Shown piece by piece: positions 63,613 through 64,000 of a DNA stretch of 64,000 nucleotides. Position numbers and translations under genes: made by a program. The notes beneath the pieces were generated by a model. The model was given only the letters and a program-made list of their open reading frames with translations, made no database searches and had not been told where the DNA came from. Origin of the DNA: Artemisia argyi (Eukaryota; Streptophyta; Magnoliopsida; Asterales; Asteraceae); assembly GCA_030686995.1 (NCBI GenBank), contig CM060684.1:11161897-11225896 (forward strand), written 5' to 3'. Numbering within the stretch: position 1 is the first letter of the stretch; each line of letters begins with the position of its first letter.

Positions 63613-63840
63613 ATAGTTTTTAGCAAACTATCAGCTATAAACGGATTTGATATGTCTTTACCATGAGCCGTTTGCTATGGACTAGCCAACTCTTCATCAC
63701 ATGGAATATGGTGAGTTGATAACCATATAGTTTTTGGTAAACTATCAACCATAAACGAATTTGTTAAGTCTTTACCAGTAGCCGTTTGCTCTGGACTAGT
63801 TGATTCTTATGTTGATTAAACATGGTGAATCAATAACCAT
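63613..63840. repeat. 114-base tandem duplication
   Basis: Units 63613-63726 and 63727-63840 share ATAGTTTTT.G.AAACTATC, GTCTTTACCA, AGCCGTTTGCT.TGGACTAG and TGGTGA.T..ATAACCAT, with moderate divergence. Confidence 0.85.
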
Positions 63841-64000
63841 TTGTTATGAGTCTAAGATACATACCTTATTACTCCAATGTCTTAAACAATATGGGTTTGT
63901 ATTCTGCATAATTAAGTAACACATAAAAATTAACCCAAAGTAACTTTTTGACCAAGTTACTATTCACAAAAATATCTCTCCAAAGTCAACCCGATAATAT

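Larger units (their letters stand above)
59620..64000 (-). mobile_element. 3' part of a copia retrotransposon with an extra ORF, truncated by the window
   Basis: The 3' LTR, polypurine tract and a long extra ORF are present in the order expected for a minus-strand element. pol, 5' LTR and primer site would lie beyond 64000. The region also holds a hAT MITE and a 114-base tandem duplication between the extra ORF and the window end. Copia assignment rests on the ORF family and the short TG..CA LTR. Confidence 0.7.

Overview
This window is nuclear DNA of a flowering plant, most likely a member of the daisy family (Asteraceae). The features pointing there are a FAR1-RELATED gene with plant-type introns, Ty1/copia and chromovirus-type Ty3/gypsy retrotransposons primed by initiator-Met tRNA, a Helitron and small hairpin elements, and a long extra ORF at 60166-63036 of a kind I associate with copia elements of Tanacetum/Artemisia-type genomes. 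The family assignment is inference. No tRNA, rRNA, CRISPR or bacterial feature was seen.

Almost all of the 64 kb is nested mobile DNA. Only about 2 kb of older sequence can be recognised beneath it, in pieces. The pieces at 32086-32126, 29218-29340, 8490-8544 and 368-968 (minus strand, in that order) are parts of one gene. Removing three insertions with one target-site copy each restores an uninterrupted 150-codon reading frame whose sequence is that of the N-terminal cytosolic region of an MSL (MscS-like) mechanosensitive channel. A second gene fragment of unknown product lies at 59360-59619 (minus).

Layout: (1) 969-8489, a chromovirus-type solo LTR (duplication ATACT) holding a block between two AT microsatellites that carries a FAR1-RELATED pseudogene (3379-6002). 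(2) 8545-29217, a long-LTR non-autonomous gypsy-type element (AAGCT) whose left LTR is split by a young copia element at 10412-18535 (GTAAG). (3) 29341-32085, a TRIM-like miniature element (GAATC/GAATT) with an extra inverted LTR piece, invaded by a SIRE-like solo LTR at 29712-31431 (AACGG). (4) 32498-34335, a gag-only short-LTR element (AGTTA). (5) 34673-59214, a SIRE/Maximus-like element without recognisable coding sequence (TACCA), invaded by a chromovirus at 38527-52695 (CATAT), whose right LTR is in turn invaded by a Helitron-like element at 47835-50635. (6) 59620 to the window end, the 3' part of another copia element with its LTR, polypurine tract and extra ORF.

Every protein-coding module seen is broken by stops or frameshifts. 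Order of events follows from nesting: the MSL gene and solo LTRs are hosts, copia is younger than element 2, and the Helitron is younger than the chromovirus, which is younger than the SIRE-like element. The most unusual features are the channel gene torn apart at base-exact junctions, the FAR1-RELATED pseudogene with preserved splice sites but three N-terminal stops, the palindromic TRIM, the tandem array of polypurine-tract-like units beside the SIRE-like 3' LTR, and the extra copia ORF.
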